64,000 nucleotides of DNA from JBBTIS01 sp038059855 (GCA_964357255.1 CAYHKQ010000001.1:1-64000); one strand, 5' to 3'; shown: positions 50,493-58,930, counted from the stretch's first letter. The notes: generated by a model from the letters alone, not told the origin. Made by a program: numbers and translations.

Positions 50493-51413
50493 TTATCCGC
50501 CTTTCGTTTTGCGGCGTTGGCGTTTTTTGAATAGATCCGCTAGCGCGTCCGTAAAATTTCCCCTCGTGTCCAGGCGCAGGCGGTCCATGCCGCAATGTTT
50601 GAAGAGTCGTTCTAATTCTTCTTCCCGGCGGGCGTTTTCTTGATTAAGCAGGCTCACGAGATCGCCGCGGCGCAAATCAAGTTCGTGAACGGCGCCGGGT
50701 TGTTCCGCGTCCTCAAAGCGCGCAATGCCCGAGATGGCCGGCAGTTCCCTCTCCGCGGGGTCTTCCACGGTTATAGCTATCGTGTCGTGCTTTTTAGCCA
50801 GAACAGCCAGCTTTTTGGCGAAAGCCGGCGTTGCGTCATCGGCTCCGACCGGCGCTAGAAAATCAGAAATCAAAAAGACAATCGCCCGTTTTTTGATCAT
50901 TTGCAGAAGATAACTTAAGGCGAATTCTATATTCGTTTGGCGCGATTGGGGTTCGAATCCCACTAACTCCCGCAGGATTCTTAAGGCGTGGAAGCGTCCC
51001 CCCTTTGGGGGCAGAAAAAGTTCGGCGCGATCGCTAAAGAGCAGGAGGCCCGCCCTGTCCTTATTTTTCATGGACAGATACGCCAGCGCGCCCGCGACGT
51101 CCTGGACGACTTCGCGCTTGGAGCGGGATTGGGAGCCGAAGTCCTGGGAGCCTGAAATATCCACGGCCAAAATTACGGTTAACTCGCGTTCCTCTGTGAA
51201 GCGTTTGATGAAGGGTTTGCCCGCGAACCGCGCCATAGCTTTCCAGTGCATGGCCCGGATGTCGTCCCCCCACTGGTATTCGCGCGCGTCGGAAAATTCT
51301 AGGCCCCGGCCCTTGAACACGCTTTGATATTTGCCCGCGAACATTTCCTCCACCAGCTTGGCGCTGGTGATTTCGAGCCTGCGAATTCTAGCGATAAGTT
51401 CGGAGCTTAACAT
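50493..51413 (-). CDS. DUF58 protein of the MoxR/Bat system
   Basis: A 306-residue cytosolic protein with the DUF58 signature FKGRGLEFSDAREYQWGDDI and MHWKAMARFAGKPFIKRFTE at about residues 33-75, then a degenerate VWA fold (ILAVDISGSQDFGSQ, IVFLISDFLAPVG). DUF58 proteins normally stand between moxR and batA. Here the gene is 3.2 kb downstream of moxR and 8.1 kb upstream of batA, on the same strand. A 7-bp hairpin (GCCCCTT/AAGGGGC) lies just before its start. Confidence 0.9.
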   Translation of the reverse strand: MLSSELIARIRRLEITSAKLVEEMFAGKYQSVFKGRGLEFSDAREYQWGDDIRAMHWKAMARFAGKPFIKRFTEERELTVILAVDISGSQDFGSQSRSKREVVQDVAGALAYLSMKNKDRAGLLLFSDRAELFLPPKGGRFHALRILRELVGFEPQSRQTNIEFALSYLLQMIKKRAIVFLISDFLAPVGADDATPAFAKKLAVLAKKHDTIAITVEDPAERELPAISGIARFEDAEQPGAVHELDLRRGDLVSLLNQENARREEELERLFKHCGMDRLRLDTRGNFTDALADLFKKRQRRKTKGG

Positions 51414-51443
51414 CGGGACAGAAGGAGCCCCTTAGTCTTTTTT

Positions 51444-52985
51444 TTAAGGGGCCTGGTTGGTGAAACGAACGCTGACCTCGTTTCCTTCGACGGCGAGCGA
51501 ACCGGGTATATCCGCGTCCAATTTAAATCCATTCTCTTCAATTTTAAGATTTTGGAATGCCCAGGAGCCGTCCGTTAAGACGAGGGGCTTGCCGTCTAGA
51601 AAAATGGTCCCGTCACCCACGAGGTTGGTTTCGGGGTTTGACATGTTGCGAAGGAGAATGATCCGCCCTGAGGCGCTTAAAGCATAGCCTGGGCCGCCGA
51701 TTTCAAAGTCGCCGCCTTTGATGAGCCAGCCTTCCGGCAGGTCATCATATAACTCGCTTTTAGAAATATTGAAGCCGGAAACCTTCTTGGGCATGAGCCG
51801 CAAACGGCGTCCCGGGGCGTTCTTAAATTCATTCATGGCCTCATCCCGCGAGGTTGTGTAAGTTTGGATTTTTTGTTGGGCCTCGGCTAGCAATATGTCG
51901 TATTGATATTGGCTCTTGGCAAGGTTCAAGCGATTTTGGGATTCGATCTCGCTCAAAGGCCAAGCTACGCTAAGCGCCTGCCAGGGGTTTTGCCCTTGTT
52001 GGATTTTTTTTCTCCATTGCCCGGCGACAAGGCCGTCGAGCAGATAGCATTGCGCGGCGCCGGTTATGTAATAGCGCCATTTTTTCATCATGTTGAAGTG
52101 CAGTTCCTTTTGAAGTTCCATTGACAATTTTGTCCGTGGATTTTGATAAAAGGCGGTTTCAAGGGCCTCTAGTTCAACAAATCGCGCCGTGCCTTCATTG
52201 CGCTCCTGCCACGCTTCGGCATTTTGAGCTTCTTGGGATAGCCGTTGATACCGGGCCTGGCGGATGGCGATGAAATTTTTTGTTTTTTCAAGGCGTTGCG
52301 GCCACGCGGTCGCGCCGAGCGCATCGGCCAGGGTTCGCTGTTCTAATGCGGCCAAGGCAAGATTAACTTCATCCAGCACAGGATAATTTTGGTTGCCGCC
52401 GCTCGATGATTTCCAGGAATCTTGGAAGCCGTGGAATCGTTCATGGACTACGGTTGCAAATGTTTCATCGGCGCCGGCGCCTGATTCAACGCGATAGAGA
52501 AAAGCGCTCTGGCCGTTAATCTGATAGTCAAAATCCATGTAAGGGGCATTGGAAATGCCGCCGTTGAGAATATAAACGGGGACGCGCGGGGCGCTTGGCG
52601 CCGGGTAGCGCAGGTAGCCGTCTGGAGGATCGGCCATGGCGATTAAGATGGCCGTTTCCCCGGGCGTATTAAGAAGAATTGGTTTGTCAAAAACTTTGTA
52701 GCCCGGCCATAGGGCTTCTATTTTAGCCGCGCTTGTCGCCAGTTTAGAAACTAACGATTGAAAGGAAGGTGAAAGCAGTGGGGGCCGAGAAGCCGGGCCG
52801 GATATTTTGATCTGTCCAAGATTCAGCGGCCCGATCAGGACAGGCTGGGCCGAGCGGCCATGAAAGACTTGCTGAATTCTCGTATGAACGCCGCCGGGGT
52901 CTTGGCCCCAGAGGGGCAAGGCGGCTAAAGCAAATAAGGTCAATGAGGCGAAAAAGGCAAGGCCAATCGCTCGCTTCAATAGCAT
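51444..52985 (-). CDS. exported protein with gluzincin-like HExxH motif
   Basis: A 513-residue exported protein. The signal peptide ends near LPLWG (residue 28) and its core is written in 9-nt repeats. Around residue 180 the sequence TVVHERFHGFQDSWK holds HExxH, and about 75 residues on NEGTARFVELEALE offers a glutamate in the position of the third zinc ligand of gluzincins, so a zinc metallopeptidase is plausible. The C-terminal 150 residues are beta-rich. No named family is recognised. It lies between moxR and DUF58, interrupting the usual order. Confidence 0.6.
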   Translation of the reverse strand: MLLKRAIGLAFFASLTLFALAALPLWGQDPGGVHTRIQQVFHGRSAQPVLIGPLNLGQIKISGPASRPPLLSPSFQSLVSKLATSAAKIEALWPGYKVFDKPILLNTPGETAILIAMADPPDGYLRYPAPSAPRVPVYILNGGISNAPYMDFDYQINGQSAFLYRVESGAGADETFATVVHERFHGFQDSWKSSSGGNQNYPVLDEVNLALAALEQRTLADALGATAWPQRLEKTKNFIAIRQARYQRLSQEAQNAEAWQERNEGTARFVELEALETAFYQNPRTKLSMELQKELHFNMMKKWRYYITGAAQCYLLDGLVAGQWRKKIQQGQNPWQALSVAWPLSEIESQNRLNLAKSQYQYDILLAEAQQKIQTYTTSRDEAMNEFKNAPGRRLRLMPKKVSGFNISKSELYDDLPEGWLIKGGDFEIGGPGYALSASGRIILLRNMSNPETNLVGDGTIFLDGKPLVLTDGSWAFQNLKIEENGFKLDADIPGSLAVEGNEVSVRFTNQAP

Positions 52986-53181
52986 AGGTCAATTTTGTCA
53001 TGAGATTCAATCTCAAGCCAGGGCCTAAAGTCCCAAATTCTTCCGGGACTCTGGGCCGCTAAATTTACCCCGAAAGTCCCTGGTTGGCCTGTTGGAAATG
53101 GGAAATCGGGAAATCGGGGGGCAGTGTGCCAAGAAAACTTATCAGGACTAGAAGGATGCAATGTCCTTTCCAGCCAAAGCC

Positions 53182-53220
53182 TTGAAGATATACCTATTTA
53201 GGTATATACTTATAAGGGTA
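53182..53220 (+). promoter_or_regulatory. promoter and palindromic operator of the HigBA-like operon
   Basis: TTGAAG (53182-53187) and TATACT (53205-53210) are separated by exactly 17 bp. ATATACCTA-TT-TAGGTATAT (53188-53207) is a 9+9 perfect inverted repeat covering the spacer and half the -10 box, ideal for autorepression by the antitoxin. AAGGG lies about 7 nt before the toxin ATG. The region 52986-53181 shows no gene, only short CCCGAAAGTCC and GGGAAATCGG repeats. Confidence 0.75.
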
Positions 53221-53224
53221 TATA

Positions 53225-53587
53225 ATGGCGCTCAAAATAAAGTACTACCCCCATGGTGACTCTGGTGAAGTTCGTGAGTATCTGGAGGCATTGCGGCAGG
53301 ATGGCCAGAGAAAGAAGGCGGCGGTCAAACTGGATATCGATCTGCAGACGCTTGAGGAGTTTTGGCCTAAAACCATGAATGTGACAGTCAGAACTCTCAA
53401 AGGGCGGGAACCCTTGAAGGAGATTAAAAGACGCTTTGACAAGATCGCTTACCGGATTTTTATTTGCATCAAGAAGAGCGAGCTTTGGCTTCTTTCGGCC
53501 TATGAAAAGGAATCGGATGATACGCCTAGAAATGAGCTCGAAAAAGCTTATAAGCGAATGAAGGAAATTTTGGAGGCGAAACCATGA
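53225..53587 (+). CDS. RelE/HigB-family toxin
   Basis: A 120-residue basic protein of the RelE superfamily, probably a ribosome-dependent mRNA interferase or a relative. The pattern is HigB-like: GEVREYLEALRQDGQRKKAA, then LEEFWPKTMNVTVRTLKGRE, LKEIKRRFDKIAYRIFIC and LWLLSAYEKESDDTPRNELE. The toxin gene comes first and the antitoxin second, as in higBA modules. The antitoxin ATG overlaps its stop (ATGA). Confidence 0.85.
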   Translation: MALKIKYYPHGDSGEVREYLEALRQDGQRKKAAVKLDIDLQTLEEFWPKTMNVTVRTLKGREPLKEIKRRFDKIAYRIFICIKKSELWLLSAYEKESDDTPRNELEKAYKRMKEILEAKP

Positions 53588-53931
53588 AAAGAAAAAAACA
53601 GGAAATTCAATTCGACCAAGATGTGCGCAAAGCCATTGAATCTGACCCTGAATATGCAACAGAATATTTTGAGGAGCTTATGCAACGTCCTCTTCCCGTG
53701 CAATTTGCGCTTTTGCGTAAGTTTCTAGGCATGACCCAGGAACAACTGGCCAGAGCCTTGGGGCTTAAACAAACCCACATCTCTAGGCTTGAAAATGTGG
53801 ATTCTGACCATCTTTTGAGCCTTTATAAGAGGGCTGCCGAAAAGATGGGATCTCGTTTGGCCATTGTCCCAGAGAATATGACTCTGGTCCCTAGAGATTA
53901 TCTCCAGAAGTTCCATTCAGCGCATCTTTAA
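53584..53931 (+). CDS. XRE-family HTH antitoxin
   Basis: A 115-residue protein with an XRE helix-turn-helix at about residues 42-95: LRKFLGMTQEQLARALGLKQ, then THISRLENVDSDHLLSLYKRA. The N-terminal 40 residues would contact the toxin. It overlaps the toxin gene by 4 bp and should repress the operon through the palindrome at 53188-53207. Confidence 0.87.
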   Translation: MKRKKQEIQFDQDVRKAIESDPEYATEYFEELMQRPLPVQFALLRKFLGMTQEQLARALGLKQTHISRLENVDSDHLLSLYKRAAEKMGSRLAIVPENMTLVPRDYLQKFHSAHL

Positions 53932-53957
53932 GAAATCGTAACTGATCCGTGATTCCG

Positions 53958-54045
53958 CAGTTGGCTTGTCACCACCGCGAAGGCGGGGCCCAGACTCCGA
54001 CGAGACCCGGATTCCCGCTTTCGCGGGAATGAGTGTGCCAAGAGG
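53958..54045. repeat. GC-rich palindromic repeat (TTCCCGCTTTCGCGGGAA type)
   Basis: CTTGTCACCACCGCGAAGGCGG...TTCCCGCTTTCGCGGGAATG is related to the internal part of the MITEs but lacks their GTAACT ends. The hairpin CCCGC-TTTC-GCGGG could end transcripts from the toxin-antitoxin operon. A GGGGGCAAGTTTCC fragment follows at 54053-54068. Confidence 0.55.
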
Positions 54046-54083
54046 GTTGAGAAGGGGGCAAGTTTCCATTTTCCTGTTATTGT

Positions 54084-54521
54084 CTAAGGCGTATTGCAGG
54101 AAACCTCTACGTCATAACAAGTAGTGCACGAAGCAAGTTCGGAAGACTTTTTGGTTTCAAAAGCCGATGGCTTCGATGACGATAGGGGCGAAATTTTGCA
54201 CTCACGAGAGCTTGGCCAATTCCCGCTCCCCGTGCATTGCTTGAAACATTTCTTGGCAAGATCACTATCGGGATTAGCTTGTTGGAAAGCTTTGCGCTTA
54301 AGCAAACATATTTTATCAATCTCCTCCTGATTGGTAAAGTTGCTTCTGATATTCTGTGTTCTGGAGTTGTCTATTTTTTCTTGCATGGACTGGCTTTTTT
54401 GTAGCGATAATTTTTTATCCGGCAGTTTTTTTTCTTCGGCGCGCAGACCCGTCGCCAGGCAACCTCCGACGGCAAGGACAAGCGCGCACGTTAGCGCTTT
54501 TGATTCTTTTGTTATTAGCAT
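54084..54521 (-). CDS. small secreted cysteine-rich hypothetical protein
   Basis: A 145-residue protein with a signal peptide (about 1-29, GGCLATGLRAEE). The mature part is charged and carries about seven cysteines, including FKQCTGSGNWPSSREC and the C-terminal SCTTCYDVEVSCNTP, suggesting disulfides or metal binding in the periplasm. AGGAGG stands 6 nt before the ATG. No family is recognised. It has its own good promoter, described separately. Confidence 0.6.
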   Translation of the reverse strand: MLITKESKALTCALVLAVGGCLATGLRAEEKKLPDKKLSLQKSQSMQEKIDNSRTQNIRSNFTNQEEIDKICLLKRKAFQQANPDSDLAKKCFKQCTGSGNWPSSRECKISPLSSSKPSAFETKKSSELASCTTCYDVEVSCNTP

Positions 54522-54557
54522 ATTGCCTCCTATATTGTCGAATTATCACTATAAAGA

Positions 54558-54586
54558 TTTTAAGGCAGGTCAGGAGACAAGTCAAT
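54558..54586 (-). promoter_or_regulatory. promoter with GGCTATTGACT -35 region
   Basis: On the minus strand TTGACT is followed after 17 bp by TAAAAT, and the gene at 54521 begins about 37 bp downstream with a strong ribosome site. The bases in front of the -35 box (GGCTATTGAC) nearly match those in front of three other promoters in the window (GCCTATTGAC). Confidence 0.65.
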
Positions 54587-54616
54587 AGCCAATTTTTTTG
54601 GCGGGAGTTAAAGTTT

Positions 54617-55612
54617 TTATGGAACGCTGATCGTTTCGAGGATTTCGTGGATGATGTCTTCGCTCGTGATGTTTTCGGCTTCGGCTTCGTAGCTTAGAAG
54701 CACGCGGTGGCGCAGGACGTCAAAGGCGATAAGGCGGATGTCCTCAGGCGTGACATAACCCCTGCCTTCGAGAAAGGCGGAGGCTTTGGACGCCTGGGCC
54801 AGATAGAGCGTGGCCCGGGGACTCGCGCCGTAGGCGATCAAGGATTTGAGTTTTTCAAGTTTGTGGTCCTGTGGGAACCTGGTGGCGAAGATGATTTCTA
54901 TGATGTAGTCCTTGAGTTTGGGGTCGAGGTAAATTTGGCTCAACGTTGCGCGGGCTTGTAAAATTTCTTCGGTCTTAAGGAGCGGATGGGGTTCGCGCCG
55001 GCCGTTTTGCCCTGCGTAGAGGTCTAAAATTTCAAGCTCGGATTTTTTTGAGGGATAGGTGACTTTTAGTTTTACCAAGAATCGGTCCACCTGGGCCTCG
55101 GGAAGAGGGTAGGTGCCTTCCTGTTCAATCGGATTTTGCGTGGCCAGGACTAAGAAGGGTTCCGTTAATTTGAAGGTTTCATCCCCAATCGTGATTTGTC
55201 GCTCTTGCATCGCTTCCAGAAGGGCTGATTGGGTTTTGGCCGGCGCGCGATTGATTTCGTCAGCCAGAACGAAATTGGAGAAAATCGGGCCTTTTTTGAC
55301 GATAAAGGTTCCGTCTTTGGGATGAAAAATCGGGGTTCCCACGATGTCGCCCGGCAGAAGATCGGGCGTAAATTGAATCCGGGAGTAATCCGCCTGGATG
55401 AGTCGGGCAAGGGTTTTCATCGCGAGCGTTTTGCCCAGGCCAGGCACGCCTTCTAAGAGGATATGCCCGTTTGCCAAGAGGGCCAGAATGGCTTTGTGAA
55501 CTAAATCTTCCTGCCCGATGATGAATTTTTCAAGCTCCCGCCGGAGTTCTTGAAATGGCAGGGCCTGTTGACGGATGATCTCAGAGATTTGCTTTAGACT
55601 TAATGTTTCCAT
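54617..55612 (-). CDS. MoxR-family AAA+ ATPase
   Basis: A 331-residue cytosolic AAA+ chaperone-like ATPase. Walker A is EGVPGLGKTLAMKTLAR (about 54-70), Walker B FVLADEINRAP, sensor 1 LVLATQNPIEQEGTYPLPEA, and the C-terminal lid PRATLYLAQASKASAFLEGR is conserved. MoxR proteins partner with DUF58 and the Bat VWA proteins. It overlaps the upstream amidotransferase gene by 13 bp. Confidence 0.95.
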   Translation of the reverse strand: METLSLKQISEIIRQQALPFQELRRELEKFIIGQEDLVHKAILALLANGHILLEGVPGLGKTLAMKTLARLIQADYSRIQFTPDLLPGDIVGTPIFHPKDGTFIVKKGPIFSNFVLADEINRAPAKTQSALLEAMQERQITIGDETFKLTEPFLVLATQNPIEQEGTYPLPEAQVDRFLVKLKVTYPSKKSELEILDLYAGQNGRREPHPLLKTEEILQARATLSQIYLDPKLKDYIIEIIFATRFPQDHKLEKLKSLIAYGASPRATLYLAQASKASAFLEGRGYVTPEDIRLIAFDVLRHRVLLSYEAEAENITSEDIIHEILETISVP

Positions 55613-56448
55613 AAAAATGGTTTCACCTCGTATTGAATTTTTCCTTTTTCGGGCCAGGCTTTCAAGAGCCGATGCATGGCCATGACCCGCCAGCCTGGAT
55701 CCGGGCTGAATTTTTCCGAGCCCACGACTAGGCGGCGGCCTTCATTCTCAAGCCGCAGGGCCATGCGGTTGTAGGGCTGATCTCTCAGGCATAAGGACTT
55801 GCGCTCAACGAGCATTAGCGAGTGGCATAAGGCCCAGAGATTCCGGCCGTCGGAGATCGCGGCGTTTAAGCCCGTGTAGGGAAATTTCCAATTATTTTTT
55901 TTGGATTTGGGCAGGGATCGCCACAATTGCCAGATTTCTCGCACCGTTTCAACCAGCGCTTCCGGGATTTTTTTGGTTTTGTCATACCACTTGCACAGAA
56001 TCCAAAAGTAGATTTCGCTGTCGTTTTTTCCCTCAAGTTTGCGACGATACGCTCCCAGGAGCTGATCGCGCGCCGCGGCCGCGATGTTGAGAGTTCCGTT
56101 ATGGGCGAAGGCCAGACGGCCAAAGCCGAAAGGCTGGTTATGCTCGCGCGCGATTAAATCTTTGCGGGGAAGTTTCAGGGGGTTTGAGGCGGCGCGAATA
56201 TGGGCGATGACGATGCGCGAGGAGCTCTTAGCGGCCTGTTCGATGAACAGGGGGCTTTCTCGGTAAGCGGGGTTGGGGCTTTTGAAAATGTGAAAACCGC
56301 CCGGGGCGAGCGTTGCGACGCCCCATCCGTCCTTTTGAAGAAAATTTTTTTTTGCCTTGCTCTGCGCCAGCAATGAAGCGCGGGATTTAACGAGATATTC
56401 CGAGGGATTGTGGGGCGTTACGCTGAGTTGAGCAAAAATTCTGCACAT
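55600..56448 (-). CDS. class II glutamine amidotransferase-like protein (YafJ type)
   Basis: A 282-residue cytosolic protein with an Ntn-type glutamine amidotransferase domain. Cys2 (MCRIFAQL) is the nucleophile after Met removal; DGWGVA, HIRAAS and FAHNGTL supply the usual substrate and oxyanion contacts. There is no synthetase domain, as in YafJ/EgtC-like stand-alone members, so the acceptor is unknown. It is the first gene of a pair with moxR (13-bp overlap). MITE copy C lies upstream. Confidence 0.85.
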   Translation of the reverse strand: MCRIFAQLSVTPHNPSEYLVKSRASLLAQSKAKKNFLQKDGWGVATLAPGGFHIFKSPNPAYRESPLFIEQAAKSSSRIVIAHIRAASNPLKLPRKDLIAREHNQPFGFGRLAFAHNGTLNIAAAARDQLLGAYRRKLEGKNDSEIYFWILCKWYDKTKKIPEALVETVREIWQLWRSLPKSKKNNWKFPYTGLNAAISDGRNLWALCHSLMLVERKSLCLRDQPYNRMALRLENEGRRLVVGSEKFSPDPGWRVMAMHRLLKAWPEKGKIQYEVKPFLWKH

Positions 56449-56495
56449 AAGGATGTCCCCATTATTTTATGTTTTTGATAAAATATATTTTTAAG

Positions 56496-56647
56496 GCAAC
56501 TATTCAGGCGCGGCGCTCCCCTTGCCGTCATTCCCGCGAAAGCGGGCCGTTCGCAGGGCTCGCGGCACCTTGGGGCGCCGGAGGCGCTGATCGGGAATCC
56601 AGGCCCAGACCCCCGCCTTCGCGGGGGCGACGAACCTGAGCAGTTAC
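56496..56647. mobile_element. MITE copy C (IS66-like ends, target duplication)
   Basis: A 152-bp element nearly identical to copy A: ends GCAACTATTCAGG (56496-56508) and CCTGAGCAGTTAC (56635-56647), and a perfect flanking direct repeat ATATTTTTAAG (56485-56495 and 56648-56658), of which 8 bp is probably the true duplication. It ends 31 bp before the aspartase ATG, so it must form part of the promoter region or leader of that gene. Confidence 0.9.
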
Positions 56648-56678
56648 ATATTTTTAAGTTAAATTTCCGGTGTGGTCA

Positions 56679-58070
56679 ATGGAGAATCGTAAAGAAAAAG
56701 ATTCGCTAGGCGAACGCGAGGTTCCTAATTCCGCTTATTGGGGCATTCAAACCCTTCGAGCGCAGGAAAATTTTTCTATCAGCGGACGGCGCGCTGGCGC
56801 TGTTTTTGTGCGGGCCTATGTTTTAATTAAAAAGGCCTGCGCCTTGGCCAATAGGGATTTGGGCGCCCTGGGCATGGACCGGGCCGAAGCGATTATGGCC
56901 GCGGCCAATGAAGCGCTCGAAGGCAAACATCTCGATCAATTTGTCATTGACATTTATCAGGCCGGCGCCGGCACATCGTTTAACATGAACGTCAACGAGG
57001 TGTTGGCTAATCGGGCATTGGAAATCATGGGCAGGAAAAAGGGCGAGTATGAGGCCCTTTCCCCCAATGAACATGTCAATTGCGGGCAATCCAGCAACGA
57101 CACTTTTCCAACGGCGAGTCATTTGGCGGTTCTTTTGGAGTTTCCCCGGCTCTCAAAGGCCATTGAAACTCTTGTAAAGGCTTATGCCGCCAAGGGCAGG
57201 GAGTTTGCCGATGTTCTTAAATCCGCGCGCACGCACCTACGGGACGCCGTGCCGATTACATTGGGTCAGGAGTTTGGGGCTTACGCGGTGGCGATCGAGG
57301 AGTGTCACACGCAAATGGCCGGGGCGAGCGACTTGTTACGCTACGTTGCCCTGGGGGGCACGGCGGCCGGCACCGGAATGAACGCGGCCAAGGGTTTTCG
57401 CCAGGCCGCGATCAGTTCCTTGGCTAATCTTTCGGGCGTCAATCTCTATGCGGCCCGGGACGCGAGGTACGCCCTTCAGAGCCATTTTCCGCTGTTGGCC
57501 TTTTCCGGCGCGATGCGGAACTTTGCTTTGGAGTTGATTCGTCTTGCCAACGATCTTCGGCTCTTGGCCTCCGGGCCTTTGACGGGATTGGGCGAAATTA
57601 CGCTTCCAGCCGTTCAGCCGGGCTCTTCGATGATGCCCGGCAAGGTTAATCCTTCTATGGCCGAGGCGCTTAATCAAATCGCTTTTGACGTGGTGGGCGC
57701 GGATGCTACGACTGCGCTCGCGTCCCAAGCCGGGCAGTTGGATCTTAATGTCATGACGCCTATTTCTATTTTTCGGATTTTAGATTCCATGAGTATTCTT
57801 GGCAACTTTTTACCTGTGTTCGCTAAAAAATGCGTTGAAGGGATTACCGTGGACCGCGAGCGTTGCCGTTATTATTTCGGCATTAGCCCTTCGTTGGCTA
57901 CGGCGCTGACTCCAAAGATCGGTTATTTAAAATCCGCTGAAATTTTTAAGGAGTGCGTTGAAAGCAAGACGCCGGTCCCAGATTTGGCGCGGCAAAAGAA
58001 TCTGATCAGCGAAGAAGAGATGAATCGTCTTTTTGATCCCAAGGCGCTCACGGGTGAGGCGGACGCGTAA
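56679..58070 (+). CDS. aspA: aspartate ammonia-lyase (fumarase/aspartase superfamily)
   Basis: A 463-residue cytosolic lyase converting aspartate to fumarate and ammonia. It has the N-terminal EKDSLGEREVPNSAYWGIQT, AGAGTSFNMNVNEVLANRAL, ARTHLRDAVPITLGQEFGAY and the superfamily signature GSSMMPGKVNP (around 317-327). The GSSxMPGKVNP form and the IQTLRAQENFSISG start favour aspartase over fumarase, but class II fumarase is close. The ATG at 56679 is chosen over an in-frame GTG 9 bp earlier; neither has a clear ribosome site. Confidence 0.9.
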   Translation: MENRKEKDSLGEREVPNSAYWGIQTLRAQENFSISGRRAGAVFVRAYVLIKKACALANRDLGALGMDRAEAIMAAANEALEGKHLDQFVIDIYQAGAGTSFNMNVNEVLANRALEIMGRKKGEYEALSPNEHVNCGQSSNDTFPTASHLAVLLEFPRLSKAIETLVKAYAAKGREFADVLKSARTHLRDAVPITLGQEFGAYAVAIEECHTQMAGASDLLRYVALGGTAAGTGMNAAKGFRQAAISSLANLSGVNLYAARDARYALQSHFPLLAFSGAMRNFALELIRLANDLRLLASGPLTGLGEITLPAVQPGSSMMPGKVNPSMAEALNQIAFDVVGADATTALASQAGQLDLNVMTPISIFRILDSMSILGNFLPVFAKKCVEGITVDRERCRYYFGISPSLATALTPKIGYLKSAEIFKECVESKTPVPDLARQKNLISEEEMNRLFDPKALTGEADA

Positions 58071-58072
58071 CC

Positions 58073-58930
58073 ATGGAACATCCATCGGTCATCGGCAGGG
58101 TTCGCTCGGCGCCTGCCCAGCTGTACTACAACAACCTGAAATTTTTTGGTTCCTATGTCACAATACCGGTTAGCGCCGGGGTTTTGGCCGACCTGGTGCT
58201 TCGAGGCCGTATTATGGCCGGTCCGGTGGCCGCTGGTGATTTGACCCGTTTGCTTCAGGAAGGATGCGAAGAACTGGCTGATTTTGGAATTTTTATTAAT
58301 CCGTACAAGGCTTACGCCGAACTGCCGGATGAGTCCGCGCAGGCGGCCATCAATCATGCCCCTTATGTGATGCTGACCCGCCGTCCTATTGAAGAGCACG
58401 GGCGGCTTAAAGTCGGCATCTCTGAAGAAATCTTGAGCTTGGCGCCCGAGGCCGCGGTGTTGGCTAAACTGCTGTTGTCGTTTTATTGGGAGATGGACCA
58501 CGAAATTAGCTCCGAGCTTAGCCTGGAGGATGATGTTTGGGTGTGCCAGGGCGGGCCGTATCTTGGCTCGCGGTCCAGGCAGTTTTTTGGATTTTCCTAC
58601 GCCTACGATTTGGCGTGGGAATGGTATCGTTGGAAACGCGCCCCCTTTTGTCTTTACCGTTGGGTTTGCCAGCCGGGTTTAGAGCGTGATCAAAAAGATG
58701 AATTGATCAGCGTGATCCGGCGCACCTTGGAGCTGAATTTGCGTAACTTGAGCCAAATGGCGGCTCAAGAGGCGTCTTTAAAGGGTCTCGAACGCGGTGA
58801 AGTCCTGGACTATTTGCAATGCTTCGGGTTTCGCCTGGATCTCTGGAGAGAGTCCGCGCAAAATGCGCTCTGCAATTTAGTGTCCATGCTCAAAGAGTCG
58901 GAGATTTTTTCTCTGAGCCCCAGAGCCTAG
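58073..58930 (+). CDS. MqnA/MqnD-like (VitK2 biosynthesis fold) protein
   Basis: A 285-residue protein with the outline of the periplasmic-binding-like fold used by futalosine-pathway enzymes: IGRVRSAPAQLYYNNLKFFG at the start, IPVSAGVLADLVLRGRIMAG (cf. PxELNxLLxxGxID), VMLTRRPIEEHGRLKVGISE in the middle and a C-terminal helical region. Chorismate dehydratase or the MqnD lyase are candidates, but key residues cannot be confirmed and other menaquinone genes are absent here. It follows aspA by 2 bp. Its stop codon lies inside the 24-bp inverted repeat. Confidence 0.5.
   Translation: MEHPSVIGRVRSAPAQLYYNNLKFFGSYVTIPVSAGVLADLVLRGRIMAGPVAAGDLTRLLQEGCEELADFGIFINPYKAYAELPDESAQAAINHAPYVMLTRRPIEEHGRLKVGISEEILSLAPEAAVLAKLLLSFYWEMDHEISSELSLEDDVWVCQGGPYLGSRSRQFFGFSYAYDLAWEWYRWKRAPFCLYRWVCQPGLERDQKDELISVIRRTLELNLRNLSQMAAQEASLKGLERGEVLDYLQCFGFRLDLWRESAQNALCNLVSMLKESEIFSLSPRA

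Noticed and set aside
50945..50965. T-arm-like GGGTTCGAATCCC
   Set aside because: Lies within the conserved DUF58 coding sequence and no acceptor or anticodon arms pair around it.
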